The notes: a model not told the origin generated them from the letters alone. A DNA stretch of 64,000 nucleotides from Dyella silvae (GCF_026421305.1 NZ_JAPJBQ010000007.1:62001-126000), one strand, 5' to 3'. Shown: positions 8,661 to 18,839, numbered from the stretch's first letter. Numbers and translations: made by a program.

Positions 8661-8680
8661 TAACGGCACATTCGCCGTTA
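8661..8680. promoter_or_regulatory. Operator-like palindrome before RND genes
   Basis: Perfect arms TAACGGC/GCCGTTA separated by 6 bases, about 97 bases before the first RND start codon. The size and symmetry suit a dimeric repressor such as TetR or LysR type. No regulator gene is adjacent. Confidence 0.35.
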
Positions 8681-8776
8681 ACCGTTTAGGCGCATAAAGA
8701 CCGGCGAGGCGGCCTAGCTGACGCGCCACTCGCGCAGGCGCGGCGGGGACGCGCCCTTTTGACGGTCTGGAAACCG

Positions 8777-11700
8777 GTGAATCTGTTCGCGCCATTGATA
8801 CGTCGTCCGATCGGCACGTCGGTGCTGGCGATAGGGCTCGCGCTCGCGGGCCTGTGGGCCTATCTGTTGCTCGGCGTCGCGGCGCTGCCTTCGCTCGAGT
8901 TCCCGGGCATGGTGGTATATGTGGAAGTGCCGGGCGCCAATGCGCAGACCATGGCCGCTACCGTGGCCGCGCCGCTGGAGCGCCATATTGGCCGCATCCC
9001 CGGCATCAAGGAGATGCACTCGGAGAGCAACGACGGCGCCACGTCGATCCGCGTGATATTCAACTTTGGCAACAACACCGATAAACGCGCACGCGATGTG
9101 CAGGCAGCCATCAACGCGAGCATGGCGGATCTCCCGTCCAACATGCCGGTGCCGCCGCGTTACTACAAATTCAACACCGCCAATATTCCGGTATTGCTGC
9201 TGTCGCTGACATCAAAGACGCAACCGCCAGACAAGCTGTTTGATCTGGCCGATACCTTGATCAACCCCGCGCTGGCGCAAGTGCCCGGCGTGGCGCAGGT
9301 GCGTGTGATCGGCGGCCGCCCCCGTGCGGTGCGCGTGGAACTGAATACCGCGGCGCTCGCCGCCAAGGGTCTCACCGCGAACGATGTGGCCAATGCCTTG
9401 CGTGCGGCGAATGTCACCTCGCCGCAGGGCATCCTGAGCGACGGCCGCACGCAGATGACGGTCACGGCGAACGACTCGATGCACAACCCGGAGGAGTTCG
9501 CCAATCTGTTGATCGCCACCCACAACGGTGCGCCCGTGCGGCTTTCCGACGTAGCGCATGTGGTCAACGGCCAGCAGGATGAGTATCAAGCCGCGTGGTT
9601 CAACAACCAGCGCGCGGTGGCCATTCGCATCGGCAAACGCCCCGAGGCGAACGCTGTCGCTACCGCCGACGCGATACGCGCGAAGCTGCCGCAGATCCAG
9701 GCCTGGCTGCCCGCCGATCTCCAGATCACGCCCATCTTCGACCTCACGCAGTCCACCAAGTCAGCACTGCATGAAGTGGAAGTAGCCTTGATGCTCAGCG
9801 TGCTGATGGTGGCAGCCGTGATGCTGGTGTTTCTGCGCCGCATCGGCCCGACCCTGATTGCCATGCTGAGCGTGCCGTTGTCGCTGGCCGGTGCGTTTGT
9901 CGTGATGTGGTCGCTGGGTTACACGCTCAACACGTTGTCGCTGGTGGCGCTGGTGCTGTGCATCGGCTTCGTGGTGGACGATGCGATCGTGGTCATCGAG
10001 AACATCGTGCGCCACATGGAGAACGGGGCACCTCCATTGGAAGCGTCGCTGGTGGGCGTGAAGGAAATTGGCTTCACCGTGGTATCCATCACGTTGTCGC
10101 TGATCGCAGTATTTGCGCCGCTGCTGTTCGGCAATAACCAGTTCACCACCTTGTTGCGCGAGTTCTCGGTGACGCTGACCGCTGCCGTGGTGATTTCGGC
10201 GGTTATTTCGCTCACGCTGACGCCTGCGCTATGCGGACGCTACCTGTCCCTGGAGAGCGCGGGGGGTCGCGAACCCAGCCGATTCGAACGCGCACTGGCA
10301 CGCTTTGATCGCAGCCTGCACCGCATCTACGAACGCGCGCTGGACTGGGCCATGCGCCATCGCCGCCTGATGCGGTGGCAACCGGTGATTCTGCTGGCGT
10401 TGACGTTTGCCATGGCCACGCTGGTGGTGAAAATATTTGGTTTCAACTTCATGCCGCCGGAAGATATCGGCATGATTCAGGGCGACGTGCGCGCCGATGC
10501 GAATATCTCACCCACGCTGATGGCTCAGCGTGCCCAACGTGCCGCCGCGATCATGAAAGCGGACCCTGCGGTGCTGGATGTCACCACGTTTCTTGGCAGC
10601 GACAATCTGGGCGGCGCGGTGGGCAATCAGGCCACCATGTTTGTGGACCTCAAGCCGCGCGGGCATGGCCCCGGCGAGCGCCCCGAGTCGATCAAGACGG
10701 TGATCGAGCGGCTCAACAAGACTTACCAGGCGCTACCGGAGTTGCGTGTGGCGATCAGTTCCATCGGTTTCTTCAATGACAACGAGGACAGCAGCCGCGG
10801 TAGCCAGAACTTTCAGCTGATCAGCAGCGAAAATATCGACCTGCAACCCTGGGCGCTCAAGATCACCACGTTGATGCGGCAGCACAAGGAGTTCCACGAC
10901 GTCAGCAGCGACTATGACGACATCGGCAAGCAGCAGATGCTGGTGGTGGATCGCGCCGCGGCGAGCCGGTTGCATCTGAACATGGGGCTGATCGACACGG
11001 CGCTGTACAACGCCTTCGGTCAGCGGCAGGTGTCGATCATCTACTCGAATATCAACCAGTATTGGGTGGTGATCAGCTCATCGGCGGAACGGTCGCTCAG
11101 CCCCGACACCTTGCTCAATACCTACGTGCGCAGCGATCTGGGCAGCATGGTGCCGCTGTCGGCGGTGGCGCGTATTGCGCCCAATGTGACACCGACGTTT
11201 GTGCTGCATACGAATCAGCTGGAGGCAGCGCAGATCTACTACAACATTGACCACGACTTTCCGCAGGACAAGGCGATGGCGCTGATTGAGCAGATTGTGG
11301 CCGACGCCCGTCTGCCGGCCGGTGTGCAGCTGGGTTATTCGGGCAACGCGAAGGATCTGCAGGAAACCCGCTCCAACGCGAATGTGCTGATGATCGGTTC
11401 GATTCTGGCGATGTATATCGTGCTGGGCATTCTCTACGAGAGCCTGGGCCATCCGCTGACGATTCTCTCCACGCTGCCTGCGGCGGGCGCGGGGGCGTTC
11501 CTGGCGATGCTGACCACAGGCATGTCGCTGTCACTGATGGCGATCATCGCGATCCTGATGCTGATCGGCATCGTGAAGAAGAACGCGATTCTGATGGTGG
11601 ACTTTGCACTGGTGGCACAACGAGAGCGCGGGTTGTCGCCGCCCGATGCGATCAGGGAGGCGGCGCTGGTGCGCTTCCGCCCGATCACCATGACGACCCT

Positions 11701-11932
11701 GGTGGCGATGGGTGCCGCGCTGCCGCTGGCCATCGGCTTCGGCGTGGGTTCGGAAATGCGTGCGCCACTGGGCGTGGCCATCGTGGGTGGTTTGCTCGTG
11801 TCGCAGCTACTGACCTTGCTGAGTACGCCGGCGATCTATCTGTGGAATTACGACCGCAAGCTGCACAAGGAGGCGCGTCGCGCGAAGAAGGCGGCGAAGC
11901 GCGCGCTGAAGGCGCAGACGGCGGCTGGGTGA
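8777..11932 (+). CDS. RND efflux pump permease (HAE1 family), copy 1
   Basis: 1051 residues with start GTG 8777. This start gives exactly the same length and the same N-terminus (VNLFAPLIRRP versus VNIFAPLIRRP) as the tandem paralog; a TTG six codons upstream is the alternative. Twelve membrane helices are expected. Motif VDDAIVVIENIVRHME holds the proton-relay Asp pair in TM4, and GIVKKNAILMVDFA the relay Lys in TM10. It resembles MdtB/MdtC/MuxC-type permeases, which need an adaptor and an outer-membrane channel; neither gene is adjacent. The 20-base palindrome upstream may control it. Confidence 0.9.
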   Translation: MNLFAPLIRRPIGTSVLAIGLALAGLWAYLLLGVAALPSLEFPGMVVYVEVPGANAQTMAATVAAPLERHIGRIPGIKEMHSESNDGATSIRVIFNFGNNTDKRARDVQAAINASMADLPSNMPVPPRYYKFNTANIPVLLLSLTSKTQPPDKLFDLADTLINPALAQVPGVAQVRVIGGRPRAVRVELNTAALAAKGLTANDVANALRAANVTSPQGILSDGRTQMTVTANDSMHNPEEFANLLIATHNGAPVRLSDVAHVVNGQQDEYQAAWFNNQRAVAIRIGKRPEANAVATADAIRAKLPQIQAWLPADLQITPIFDLTQSTKSALHEVEVALMLSVLMVAAVMLVFLRRIGPTLIAMLSVPLSLAGAFVVMWSLGYTLNTLSLVALVLCIGFVVDDAIVVIENIVRHMENGAPPLEASLVGVKEIGFTVVSITLSLIAVFAPLLFGNNQFTTLLREFSVTLTAAVVISAVISLTLTPALCGRYLSLESAGGREPSRFERALARFDRSLHRIYERALDWAMRHRRLMRWQPVILLALTFAMATLVVKIFGFNFMPPEDIGMIQGDVRADANISPTLMAQRAQRAAAIMKADPAVLDVTTFLGSDNLGGAVGNQATMFVDLKPRGHGPGERPESIKTVIERLNKTYQALPELRVAISSIGFFNDNEDSSRGSQNFQLISSENIDLQPWALKITTLMRQHKEFHDVSSDYDDIGKQQMLVVDRAAASRLHLNMGLIDTALYNAFGQRQVSIIYSNINQYWVVISSSAERSLSPDTLLNTYVRSDLGSMVPLSAVARIAPNVTPTFVLHTNQLEAAQIYYNIDHDFPQDKAMALIEQIVADARLPAGVQLGYSGNAKDLQETRSNANVLMIGSILAMYIVLGILYESLGHPLTILSTLPAAGAGAFLAMLTTGMSLSLMAIIAILMLIGIVKKNAILMVDFALVAQRERGLSPPDAIREAALVRFRPITMTTLVAMGAALPLAIGFGVGSEMRAPLGVAIVGGLLVSQLLTLLSTPAIYLWNYDRKLHKEARRAKKAAKRALKAQTAAG

Positions 11933-12315
11933 TACGTGCGTAGCCCCTCCCCCTCCGGGGAGCGGGGTTGGGGTGAGGGGCGGGTGCTCGCGGTAGCGCT
12001 TCAAGTGACGCTCTCAAGCCCCCTGGGTTCTCGTTGCGCTTCATCCGACTACGAGCTGATGCATGGGTGAGGCCAGATTGCCCCCTCACTCCAGCCCTCT
12101 CCCCGGAGGGGAGAGGGAGAAGTGTGGTGTGTCGCCTGGCTCCCCCTGCCTTTCGGCACGGACGGACTTAAGGCACATTCGCGGGACCCGCCTCCCCGGG
12201 CGAAAATGGTGGTATGTCCGCGCCTTGCGCCTGCCTTGCGTGTGAACGCGCGCTTTTGCCGGCGGTCTCTCCGGGTGGCGGGCGCTCGCGGCCCCTGATC
12301 GGTATGGAAACCTGA
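11933..12315. repeat. Gap between RND genes with two family B repeats
   Basis: Family B palindromes (core CTCTCCCC..GGGGAGAGGG) lie at 11944-11995 (reverse, degenerate) and 12081-12119. The stretch 12034-12089 also resembles 15780-15840 after the second RND gene, so both genes are followed by related repeat DNA. No gene seen. Confidence 0.6.
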
Positions 12316-15300
12316 GTGAATATCTTCGCCCCTCTGATCCGTCGACCCGTGGGCACCTCGTTGCTCGCGCTGGGCCTGCTGCTGGCGGGTACGTTTGCTT
12401 ATCGCCTGCTGGGCGTAGCGGCGCTGCCATCGCTGGAATTCCCCGGCGTGTACATCGTGGCGCAGATGCCAGGGGCCAGCGCTCAGACCATGGCGTCCAC
12501 GGTGCTGGCGCCACTGGAGCGCCATATCGGCCGCATTCCGGGCATCGACGATATGTACGGCAATGCCAGCGAGGGTAGCGCGGCGATCCAGGTGCGTTTC
12601 ACCATGGACCGCACCGCCGACAAGGCGGCACGCGACGTGCAGGCGGCCATCAATGCCGCCCAGGCCGATCTGCCGGTGATGCCCTCGCCGCCGCAGTACT
12701 TCAAGTTTGATACGTCGCAGTTTCCCATCCTGCTGGTCTCGCTGACCTCCACCGGTTTGCCGCAGGACAAGCTCTACGACCTTACCGACACGCTGCTCAA
12801 GCCCGCCGTGGCGCAGATTCCCGGCGTCGCCCAGGTGCAGGTGTTCGGCGGCACGCCGCATGCCGTGCGCGTGGAGCTGGACGTCAATGCGCTGGCGGCC
12901 AAGGGGCTGACCGCCAATGACGTGAGCAACGCACTGATTGCCGCCAACGTCACCTCGCCGCAGGGCATCCTCACCGACGGCCGGACGCAGATGACGGTGA
13001 CGGCCAACGACGGCCTGCGCGAGGCATCCGATTTTGCCAATCTGCTGGTCGCCACCCGGAATGGCGCGCCGGTGCGCCTGTCGGACGTGGCCAAGGTGAC
13101 CAGCGGTCAGCAGGACATCTACCAGGGTGCCTGGTTCAATGGCCAGAACACGGTGGCGATGCAGATCAGCAAACGCGCCGAAGCGAATGCCGTGGAAACG
13201 GTGGATGAGATTCGCAAGCGACTGCCGGAGCTGCGCTCGTGGATGCCGGCGGACGTGCAGATCACGCCGATCTTCGACCTGACCCAGACCACCAAGTCCG
13301 CGCTGCACGAAGTACAGGTGGCGTTGCTGATCAGTATCGTGATGGTGGTGCTGGTAATGCTGGTGTTCCTGCGCCGCATGCGTCCCACGTTCATCGCATC
13401 GTTGAGTGTGCCGCTGTCGCTGGCTGGTGCGTTTGTGGTGATGCTGGCACTGGGTTACACGCTGAACACGTTGTCGCTGGTGGCGTTGGTGTTGTGCATC
13501 GGCTTCGTGGTGGACGACGCGATTGTGGTGATCGAGAACATCGTGCGCCACATGGAGAAGGGCGAACCGCCGTTGCAGGCGGCGCTGATCGGCGTGCGCG
13601 AGATCGGCTTTACGGTGGTGTCGATCACCCTGTCGCTGGTGGCCGTGTTTGCGCCGCTGTTGTTCGGCAACAACATGCTGATCATGCTGTTGCGCGAGTT
13701 CTCGGTGACGCTGGCGGTGGCGGTGGTGATCTCGGCCATTGTCTCGCTCACGCTGACGCCCGCGTTGTGCGGCAGGCTTCTCAAGCACGAGGAACCGGGC
13801 GAACGTACGCCGGGCCGCATCGAGCTGGCGCTCGAACGCTTCGACAAGGGTGTCCAGCGCAGGTATGAGCGCGCGCTGGACTGGGCCATGCGTCACCGGC
13901 GCCTGATGCGCTGGCAGCCGATTTTGCTCCTGCTTGGAACCTTTGCACTGGGCGCTGCTGTCGTGGCGACGGCGGGCGGCAACTTCATGCCGGAGGAAGA
14001 CATCGGCATGATCCAGGCGGACATTCGCGCCGACGCCAATATCTCGCCCACCATGATGGCCACTCAGGTGCAGCACGTCGGCAAGATCATGCAGGATGAT
14101 CCGGCGGTGCTGGATGTGCTCACCATTCTTGGCGGCAACGACAGCAACGGTGCCGTCGGCAATATGGGCACGATGTTCGTGGACCTGAAGCCGCTCGGCA
14201 GTGGTCCGCAGGATCGCCACGACAAGATCAAGGTGGTGGTCGATCGCCTGTCCAAGCAATACGACGCCATGCCGGGCGTGCGCGTCACCCTGAGCCCGAT
14301 GCAATTCCTCGGCGGCGGTGGCAGCGGCGACAAGGGCGGCCAGTACGAATTTCAGCTGATCGGCACCAGTGGCGAGAACCTGCAGCCGTGGACGCTGAAG
14401 CTGGTGCAGCAGTTGCGCAAGACGAAAGAGCTGCGCGACGTCGGCAGCAACTTCGACCTGGTGGGCAAGCAGCAGATGCTGAAGGTGGACCGCGATGCCG
14501 CCAGCCGCTTGCTGGTGTCCATGGGCGATGTGGACACGGCGTTGTTCAACTCGTTCGGCCAGCGCCAGGTGTCGGTGATCTATTCGGATATCAACCAGTA
14601 CTGGGTAGTGCTGACATCCAGCTCGGCGACCTCGCTGAGCCCCGAATCGCTGCTCAACGTGCGAGTGCGCAATGTGAAGGGCGAGATGATTCCGCTATCG
14701 GCACTCGCGCGCATCGAGCCCAACATGAGCCCGATGCGCGTGCGCCATCACAATCAGCTGCAGGCCTCTACCATCACGTACAACCTTGCCAAGGGTGTGA
14801 CGCAGGATATCGGCGTGAAGCTGGTGGAAAACGCGGCGCTTGCCGTTGGTCTGCCCGCTGGCGTGCATGTGGAATGGACGGGTCAGAACCAGCGCATGCA
14901 GCAGGCCAAGAGCAACGGCATGGTGCTGTTGCTCGCCGCGATCGTCGCCATGTACATCGTGCTGGGCATTCTCTACGAGAGCCTGGGCCATCCGCTGACG
15001 ATTCTCTCCACGCTGCCTGCGGCGGGCGCGGGCGCGTTCCTGGCGATGCTGGTGACGCAGACGCAATTGACGCTGATGGCGATCATCGCGATTTTGATGC
15101 TGATCGGCATCGTGAAGAAAAACGCGATTCTGATGGTGGACTTTGCGCTGGTGGCGCAACGCGAGCATGGGTTGTCACCGCCGGATGCGATCAGAGAAGC
15201 AGCACTGGTGCGTTTCCGCCCGATCACCATGACGACCTTGGTGGCGATGGGTGCAGCGTTGCCGCTGGCGATTGGCTTCGGCGTGGGTTCGGAGATGCGC

Positions 15301-15471
15301 CAGCCGCTGGGTGTGGCGATTGTCGGCGGTTTGCTGGTATCGCAGATGTTGACGCTGCTGAGTACGCCGGCGATCTATCTGTGGAGCTACGACCGCAAGC
15401 TGCGTAAGGAAGCGCGTCGCGCGAAGAAGGCAGCGAAGCGGGCGTTGAAGGCGCAGGTAGCGGTAGGTTGA
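12316..15471 (+). CDS. RND efflux pump permease (HAE1 family), copy 2
   Basis: 1051 residues from GTG 12316, immediately after an in-frame ATG-GAA-ACC-TGA, so the start is well bounded. It has the same domain plan as copy 1, with VDDAIVVIENIVRHMEK (TM4 Asp pair) and GIVKKNAILMVDFA (TM10). The two proteins differ most in the central periplasmic part and are nearly identical near the C-terminus, where the DNA also matches for runs of about 77 bases. Two co-encoded permeases recall the MdtB/MdtC heterotrimer of E. coli, so a mixed pump is plausible. Adaptor and channel must come from elsewhere. Confidence 0.9.
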   Translation: MNIFAPLIRRPVGTSLLALGLLLAGTFAYRLLGVAALPSLEFPGVYIVAQMPGASAQTMASTVLAPLERHIGRIPGIDDMYGNASEGSAAIQVRFTMDRTADKAARDVQAAINAAQADLPVMPSPPQYFKFDTSQFPILLVSLTSTGLPQDKLYDLTDTLLKPAVAQIPGVAQVQVFGGTPHAVRVELDVNALAAKGLTANDVSNALIAANVTSPQGILTDGRTQMTVTANDGLREASDFANLLVATRNGAPVRLSDVAKVTSGQQDIYQGAWFNGQNTVAMQISKRAEANAVETVDEIRKRLPELRSWMPADVQITPIFDLTQTTKSALHEVQVALLISIVMVVLVMLVFLRRMRPTFIASLSVPLSLAGAFVVMLALGYTLNTLSLVALVLCIGFVVDDAIVVIENIVRHMEKGEPPLQAALIGVREIGFTVVSITLSLVAVFAPLLFGNNMLIMLLREFSVTLAVAVVISAIVSLTLTPALCGRLLKHEEPGERTPGRIELALERFDKGVQRRYERALDWAMRHRRLMRWQPILLLLGTFALGAAVVATAGGNFMPEEDIGMIQADIRADANISPTMMATQVQHVGKIMQDDPAVLDVLTILGGNDSNGAVGNMGTMFVDLKPLGSGPQDRHDKIKVVVDRLSKQYDAMPGVRVTLSPMQFLGGGGSGDKGGQYEFQLIGTSGENLQPWTLKLVQQLRKTKELRDVGSNFDLVGKQQMLKVDRDAASRLLVSMGDVDTALFNSFGQRQVSVIYSDINQYWVVLTSSSATSLSPESLLNVRVRNVKGEMIPLSALARIEPNMSPMRVRHHNQLQASTITYNLAKGVTQDIGVKLVENAALAVGLPAGVHVEWTGQNQRMQQAKSNGMVLLLAAIVAMYIVLGILYESLGHPLTILSTLPAAGAGAFLAMLVTQTQLTLMAIIAILMLIGIVKKNAILMVDFALVAQREHGLSPPDAIREAALVRFRPITMTTLVAMGAALPLAIGFGVGSEMRQPLGVAIVGGLLVSQMLTLLSTPAIYLWSYDRKLRKEARRAKKAAKRALKAQVAVG

Positions 15472-15521
15472 GGTGTCGCTTCTTGGCGTCGGTCGCGAAA
15501 CTTGAATGACCGGTAGCTAGT

Positions 15522-15634
15522 CCTCACCGTCATTCCGGCGAAGGCCGGAATCCAGCGTCTTTAGGCCCCAAACGTCACGCCTTGTAGAACTAAAAGGCAC
15601 TGGATTCCGGCCTTCGCCGGAATGACGGTGAGGG
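15522..15634. repeat. Family A repeat pair after RND genes
   Basis: Oppositely oriented copies at 15522-15555 and 15598-15634 with core TTCCGGCGAAGGCCGGAA form a long stem-loop, the same plan as at 8411-8519. It may serve as the transcript end for the RND pair. Confidence 0.7.
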
Positions 15635-15832
15635 GAGTACAGGCTACCGCAAGATGGGTGGCCCGGATGGAGCCTCCGGCGGAATCCAGGGATACCACGC
15701 TCGCCATCCCAGCACGATCCCGCGTTAGACGGCGTCTGGGGGACTTCACCCAATCATGTGAGTTCGCATGCCCCCAGATTTTCGCTGCGCTTCATCCGGC
15801 CTACGTGCTGATGAAAAGGTGACGCTAGATTG

Positions 15833-15871
15833 ACCCCTCACCCCAGCCCTCTCCCCGCAGGGGAGAGGGAG
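15833..15871 (+). repeat. Family B repeat
   Basis: CCTCACCCCAGCCCTCTCCC followed by GCAGGGGAGAGGGAG: a GC-rich palindrome of the dispersed B family, just past the stop of the DUF3617 gene. Confidence 0.7.
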
Positions 15872-15882
15872 CAAAACCATCC

Positions 15883-16356
15883 TCAGTCCTTCGGACTCGT
15901 GCACGCCGCATAGCGGCTTCCTTCCACCTGCACCACATCCTGCCCCTTGAGGCTGATGCTCGCCGTGTAGTGTTCCGCCGAGTCAAAGTTCACGCGCCCG
16001 CGCCCGCCGGGTGACGACAAGCCGGGACAACTGACCGACCAGGCGAGAGCGGTGCTGCTGCGATGTTCGTCAGTGCGGTGGCACTGCGTGTATCCGGGCA
16101 CGCCAAGGTCTGCAAACTCGGTCCACGGGTCAGGGCCCTCGTCTACGCAATGCCATTGCACCTCTGGCTTGCCGGCATGGCCGTGGTCGATGTTGCGCAT
16201 GACGATCTTCCACAGGCCGGGCATGGCCTGGAAGTCGCCGGGGTCGGCGTGGCTGGGTTCGCCGATCAATGCCGCGCCAAGCAAGACCAACACGGCGAGG
16301 GCACGCGCCACGAGAGGGCCTCGGCGGGCCTGCGCGGGTTGGCTGAACTGGTCCAT
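15883..16356 (-). CDS. DUF3617-type secreted protein
   Basis: 157 residues. ATG 16356 was chosen because a signal peptide (about residues 1-37, ending PSHA) follows; the longer frame would run back into the terminator of the upstream gene. The mature part begins DPGDFQAMPGLWKIVMRN, the typical opening of DUF3617 proteins, and has four cysteines (in WHCVDEG, YTQCHRT, VSCPGL, AACTSPKD) likely paired in the periplasm. Function unknown. It lies downstream of the phosphoesterase on the same strand but past a terminator. Confidence 0.75.
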   Translation of the reverse strand: MDQFSQPAQARRGPLVARALAVLVLLGAALIGEPSHADPGDFQAMPGLWKIVMRNIDHGHAGKPEVQWHCVDEGPDPWTEFADLGVPGYTQCHRTDEHRSSTALAWSVSCPGLSSPGGRGRVNFDSAEHYTASISLKGQDVVQVEGSRYAACTSPKD

Positions 16357-16387
16357 CGATGCAACGACTCCGGCTGAAGCAAATGGA

Positions 16388-16417
16388 AAGCCCCGCCCGC
16401 ATGGCGGGCGGGGCTGG
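16388..16417 (-). terminator. Terminator after phosphoesterase gene
   Basis: On the minus strand a perfect GC-rich stem (AGCCCCGCCCGCC with its complement, ATG loop) is followed by TTTCC, 13 bases after the stop. Confidence 0.65.
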
Positions 16418-16429
16418 GTGCCTATTCCA

Positions 16430-18472
16430 TCAGTCCTGTGTTTCAGCTGATGCCATGTTGTCGTGACCGTGATGGTCAAAATTGAACATGTTCATCAGAT
16501 TGCCGATGGCCGGGGCGTTGACCGGCACGTACGGGTTGCCGGGCATGGATACCGGGTTGGGCAGGTTGTCACGGCTGCGATGCGAGATGGTCTCGTGCAG
16601 ACCCCAGTTGGCTTCGACGAATTTGTCGAAGGAGACATGGTCGTAGTAGGTGTGCACCACGCGGCCGCCTTCGGAGAAGCGCGAGACCACCAGCAGCGGG
16701 ATGCGCGAGCCGTCGCCGAAGAAGTCGACCGGCTGGATGTAGCCCGAGTCGTAGTAACCGCCGCCTTCGTCGAAGGTGACCATGATGACCGTGTCAGCCC
16801 ACACCTTGGGGTTGGCCTTGGCCATGTCCACGATCTTCTTCACGTAGCCTTCGAACAGATCCAGCTTGGACGATGCCGGGTGACCGTCCAGGATGCCGTC
16901 CGGCTTGGCAATCGACACCGCAGGCAGCGTGTCGTTCTGGATGTCGTTGTAGAGATCGTTGAGGTCCTGGTTGTTCGCACGCAGCTTGGGGTTGGTCATG
17001 ACCTGCGTGGAATACAGGAACGGGTTGCAGATGTTGCAGAACGTGCCGGCTTCGCCGTTCTCCTTGCCGCCCGCCCAGCCTTCGCCGTAGTACTTCCAGC
17101 TGACGTGGTGGCGCGTCAGCAGCAGTGCGAGGTTGTCCTGGCGGGACGGCGGAATGGTGAATTGCTTGGCGCCCAGCGGTGCCGGCGTGCCGTCGCCGAG
17201 ATAACCCGGGTTGTAGTTGTTCACCAGGTAGTAGGCGTTCTTCCGGCAGTCGGTGCCATGGAACGTGTGGTACGGCAGCGACTTGAGATAGTCCTTGACC
17301 GCGGCCACACCCGGTTGCGTGTCGTCAGCGCAGTTGACGTAGGAGCCACCGCCGTAGCCGTCCTGCACGTACCAGTTGTTGGTACCCGGCTGCGCATCGG
17401 GATTTTCGATCTGGTTGGACGGTGGCACGGCAGGTTCGCCGTTGGCGTCGGCGTAATAGATCAGGTCGCCGAAGCCCAGCATGATGTGGTTGGCACCGGT
17501 GCCACCCATCACCGACTGGTGGAAGTTGTCGCTGAGCGCGTAGGTGCGTGCGAGCTCGGCAAAGTAGGGCGCGTCACCCTGGGCGATGTTGAGGAACTGC
17601 ATCGCCGTCGCACCTTCGTGCGTGCTCTGCTCGTTGAAGCCGGCTGCCTGCGCCTTGCCGTTGGTGCCCGCACCGATGGAGGTTTCGACCCACGGGAACA
17701 GGTCGTTGCGGCAACCGCTCGGATTGGCGGACGTTGCCGCACTCACGTCGCAGTCGAGCTGCTGCCACATCTGGAAGAAACGATGCACCGGGCTGTTGGC
17801 GTAGTCGTCGTAGTTGAGCGACGCATGCATATCCACCGGTGCGTTCACCAGCGTGGCCGGGAAACGCGTGTCGATGACGTCGTTGGGCAGACCGGTGCCG
17901 CCCGCAGCAAGCGAGCCGTAGACGCTGGTGGGCAGGCCCGGCTCAACGGCCTGTGCCTGTGCTGCGGAGGAGAACGGCGCCTGCGTGGGCGCGCCGCCGG
18001 TGTTCATCTTCGGCAGTTGCGCGTAAGGGCTGGTGTGCTTGGGTGCCAGCGAGAACTTGCCGGTGTTGCTGGCCTGCCACTGTTGGGCCGCAGCGACGTT
18101 CGGGCCCGGCGTACCGTCGGCGTTGACGATGCCTTCGGACAACAGGTTGTTGACCGTCTGTCCCTTGGGCGGCGTGTAGGTGGCGTACACATGATCGAAC
18201 GTGCGGTTTTCGCCGATCAGCAAAATCACGTGCTTGATGGGCGTGCTGGTGCGATCGCTGTGGTCGTCGCCTTCGCCCGGTGAGTGCAGCACAGCGACGC
18301 CACCCGGAAGACCGGCACGATGGCCGACGGCGGCCGCAGGTACCTGATCGCGGAAGTTGGCATCCTGATCGGACGTGTTGGTGGTTTGTGCGCTGACAAC
18401 GCCGGCAAGACCGGCGGCGAGTGTTCCGATGACAAACGGCAGTAACCGCTTGCGGACATGCGTCATAGACAT
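16430..18472 (-). CDS. Secreted phosphoesterase, phospholipase C/acid phosphatase AcpA type
   Basis: 680 residues. ATG 18472 was chosen because AGGAG lies eight to nine bases upstream and a signal peptide (about 1-28, ending VVSA) follows. It belongs to the phosphoesterase family of the alkaline phosphatase superfamily (phospholipase C, AcpA). Visible motifs are GENRTFDHVY (metal ligands Glu-Asn), DNFHQSVMGGTGANH (region of the nucleophilic Ser in AcpA) and TFDEGGGYYD (metal-binding Asp-Glu). It hydrolyses phosphate esters, possibly phospholipids, outside the cytoplasm. No twin-arginine motif is present, unlike the Tat-exported PlcH/PlcN enzymes. A terminator follows. Confidence 0.85.
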   Translation of the reverse strand: MSMTHVRKRLLPFVIGTLAAGLAGVVSAQTTNTSDQDANFRDQVPAAAVGHRAGLPGGVAVLHSPGEGDDHSDRTSTPIKHVILLIGENRTFDHVYATYTPPKGQTVNNLLSEGIVNADGTPGPNVAAAQQWQASNTGKFSLAPKHTSPYAQLPKMNTGGAPTQAPFSSAAQAQAVEPGLPTSVYGSLAAGGTGLPNDVIDTRFPATLVNAPVDMHASLNYDDYANSPVHRFFQMWQQLDCDVSAATSANPSGCRNDLFPWVETSIGAGTNGKAQAAGFNEQSTHEGATAMQFLNIAQGDAPYFAELARTYALSDNFHQSVMGGTGANHIMLGFGDLIYYADANGEPAVPPSNQIENPDAQPGTNNWYVQDGYGGGSYVNCADDTQPGVAAVKDYLKSLPYHTFHGTDCRKNAYYLVNNYNPGYLGDGTPAPLGAKQFTIPPSRQDNLALLLTRHHVSWKYYGEGWAGGKENGEAGTFCNICNPFLYSTQVMTNPKLRANNQDLNDLYNDIQNDTLPAVSIAKPDGILDGHPASSKLDLFEGYVKKIVDMAKANPKVWADTVIMVTFDEGGGYYDSGYIQPVDFFGDGSRIPLLVVSRFSEGGRVVHTYYDHVSFDKFVEANWGLHETISHRSRDNLPNPVSMPGNPYVPVNAPAIGNLMNMFNFDHHGHDNMASAETQD

Positions 18473-18839
18473 GACTTCAATCTCCTGCAATCACCCTGTG
18501 CGGGCTGCAATCGAGTGGCCCCCCTGATTAGCCAGTGCACATGCGCAACGTTGGTGCACTGACCGGCGGCGAGTCTGGTCCGCGTGGATGACCGTCCCTT
18601 GGCGGTTTTGCGACAGTGAGGACGGGCTACGTGACAGTGGGGCTACGGCGCAAAACCTTTCGTATCGACGAAAGCTGAAAGGGCGCTGTGCATGGGGTAG
18701 GCGCCGCTGATGGAGATGGCGCATGAGCTATCGGCAAGAAATTGCTTACTGAACGCGTTGTGATGGGATGCAGGAAGTGTGTGGTGTTGCGCGTTTGTAG
18801 TTACTCCTGCCTGCATGTCGATGGCGGTAGAAACGCTGA

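Noticed and set aside
12049-14304. Antisense open frame over the second RND gene (751 codons)
   Set aside because: Same cause; low-complexity His/Arg/Gln composition and no start signal.
16463-18283. Plus-strand open frame opposite the phosphoesterase gene
   Set aside because: Val/Arg/Gly-rich shadow with no recognisable domain; the minus-strand gene has signal peptide and catalytic motifs.
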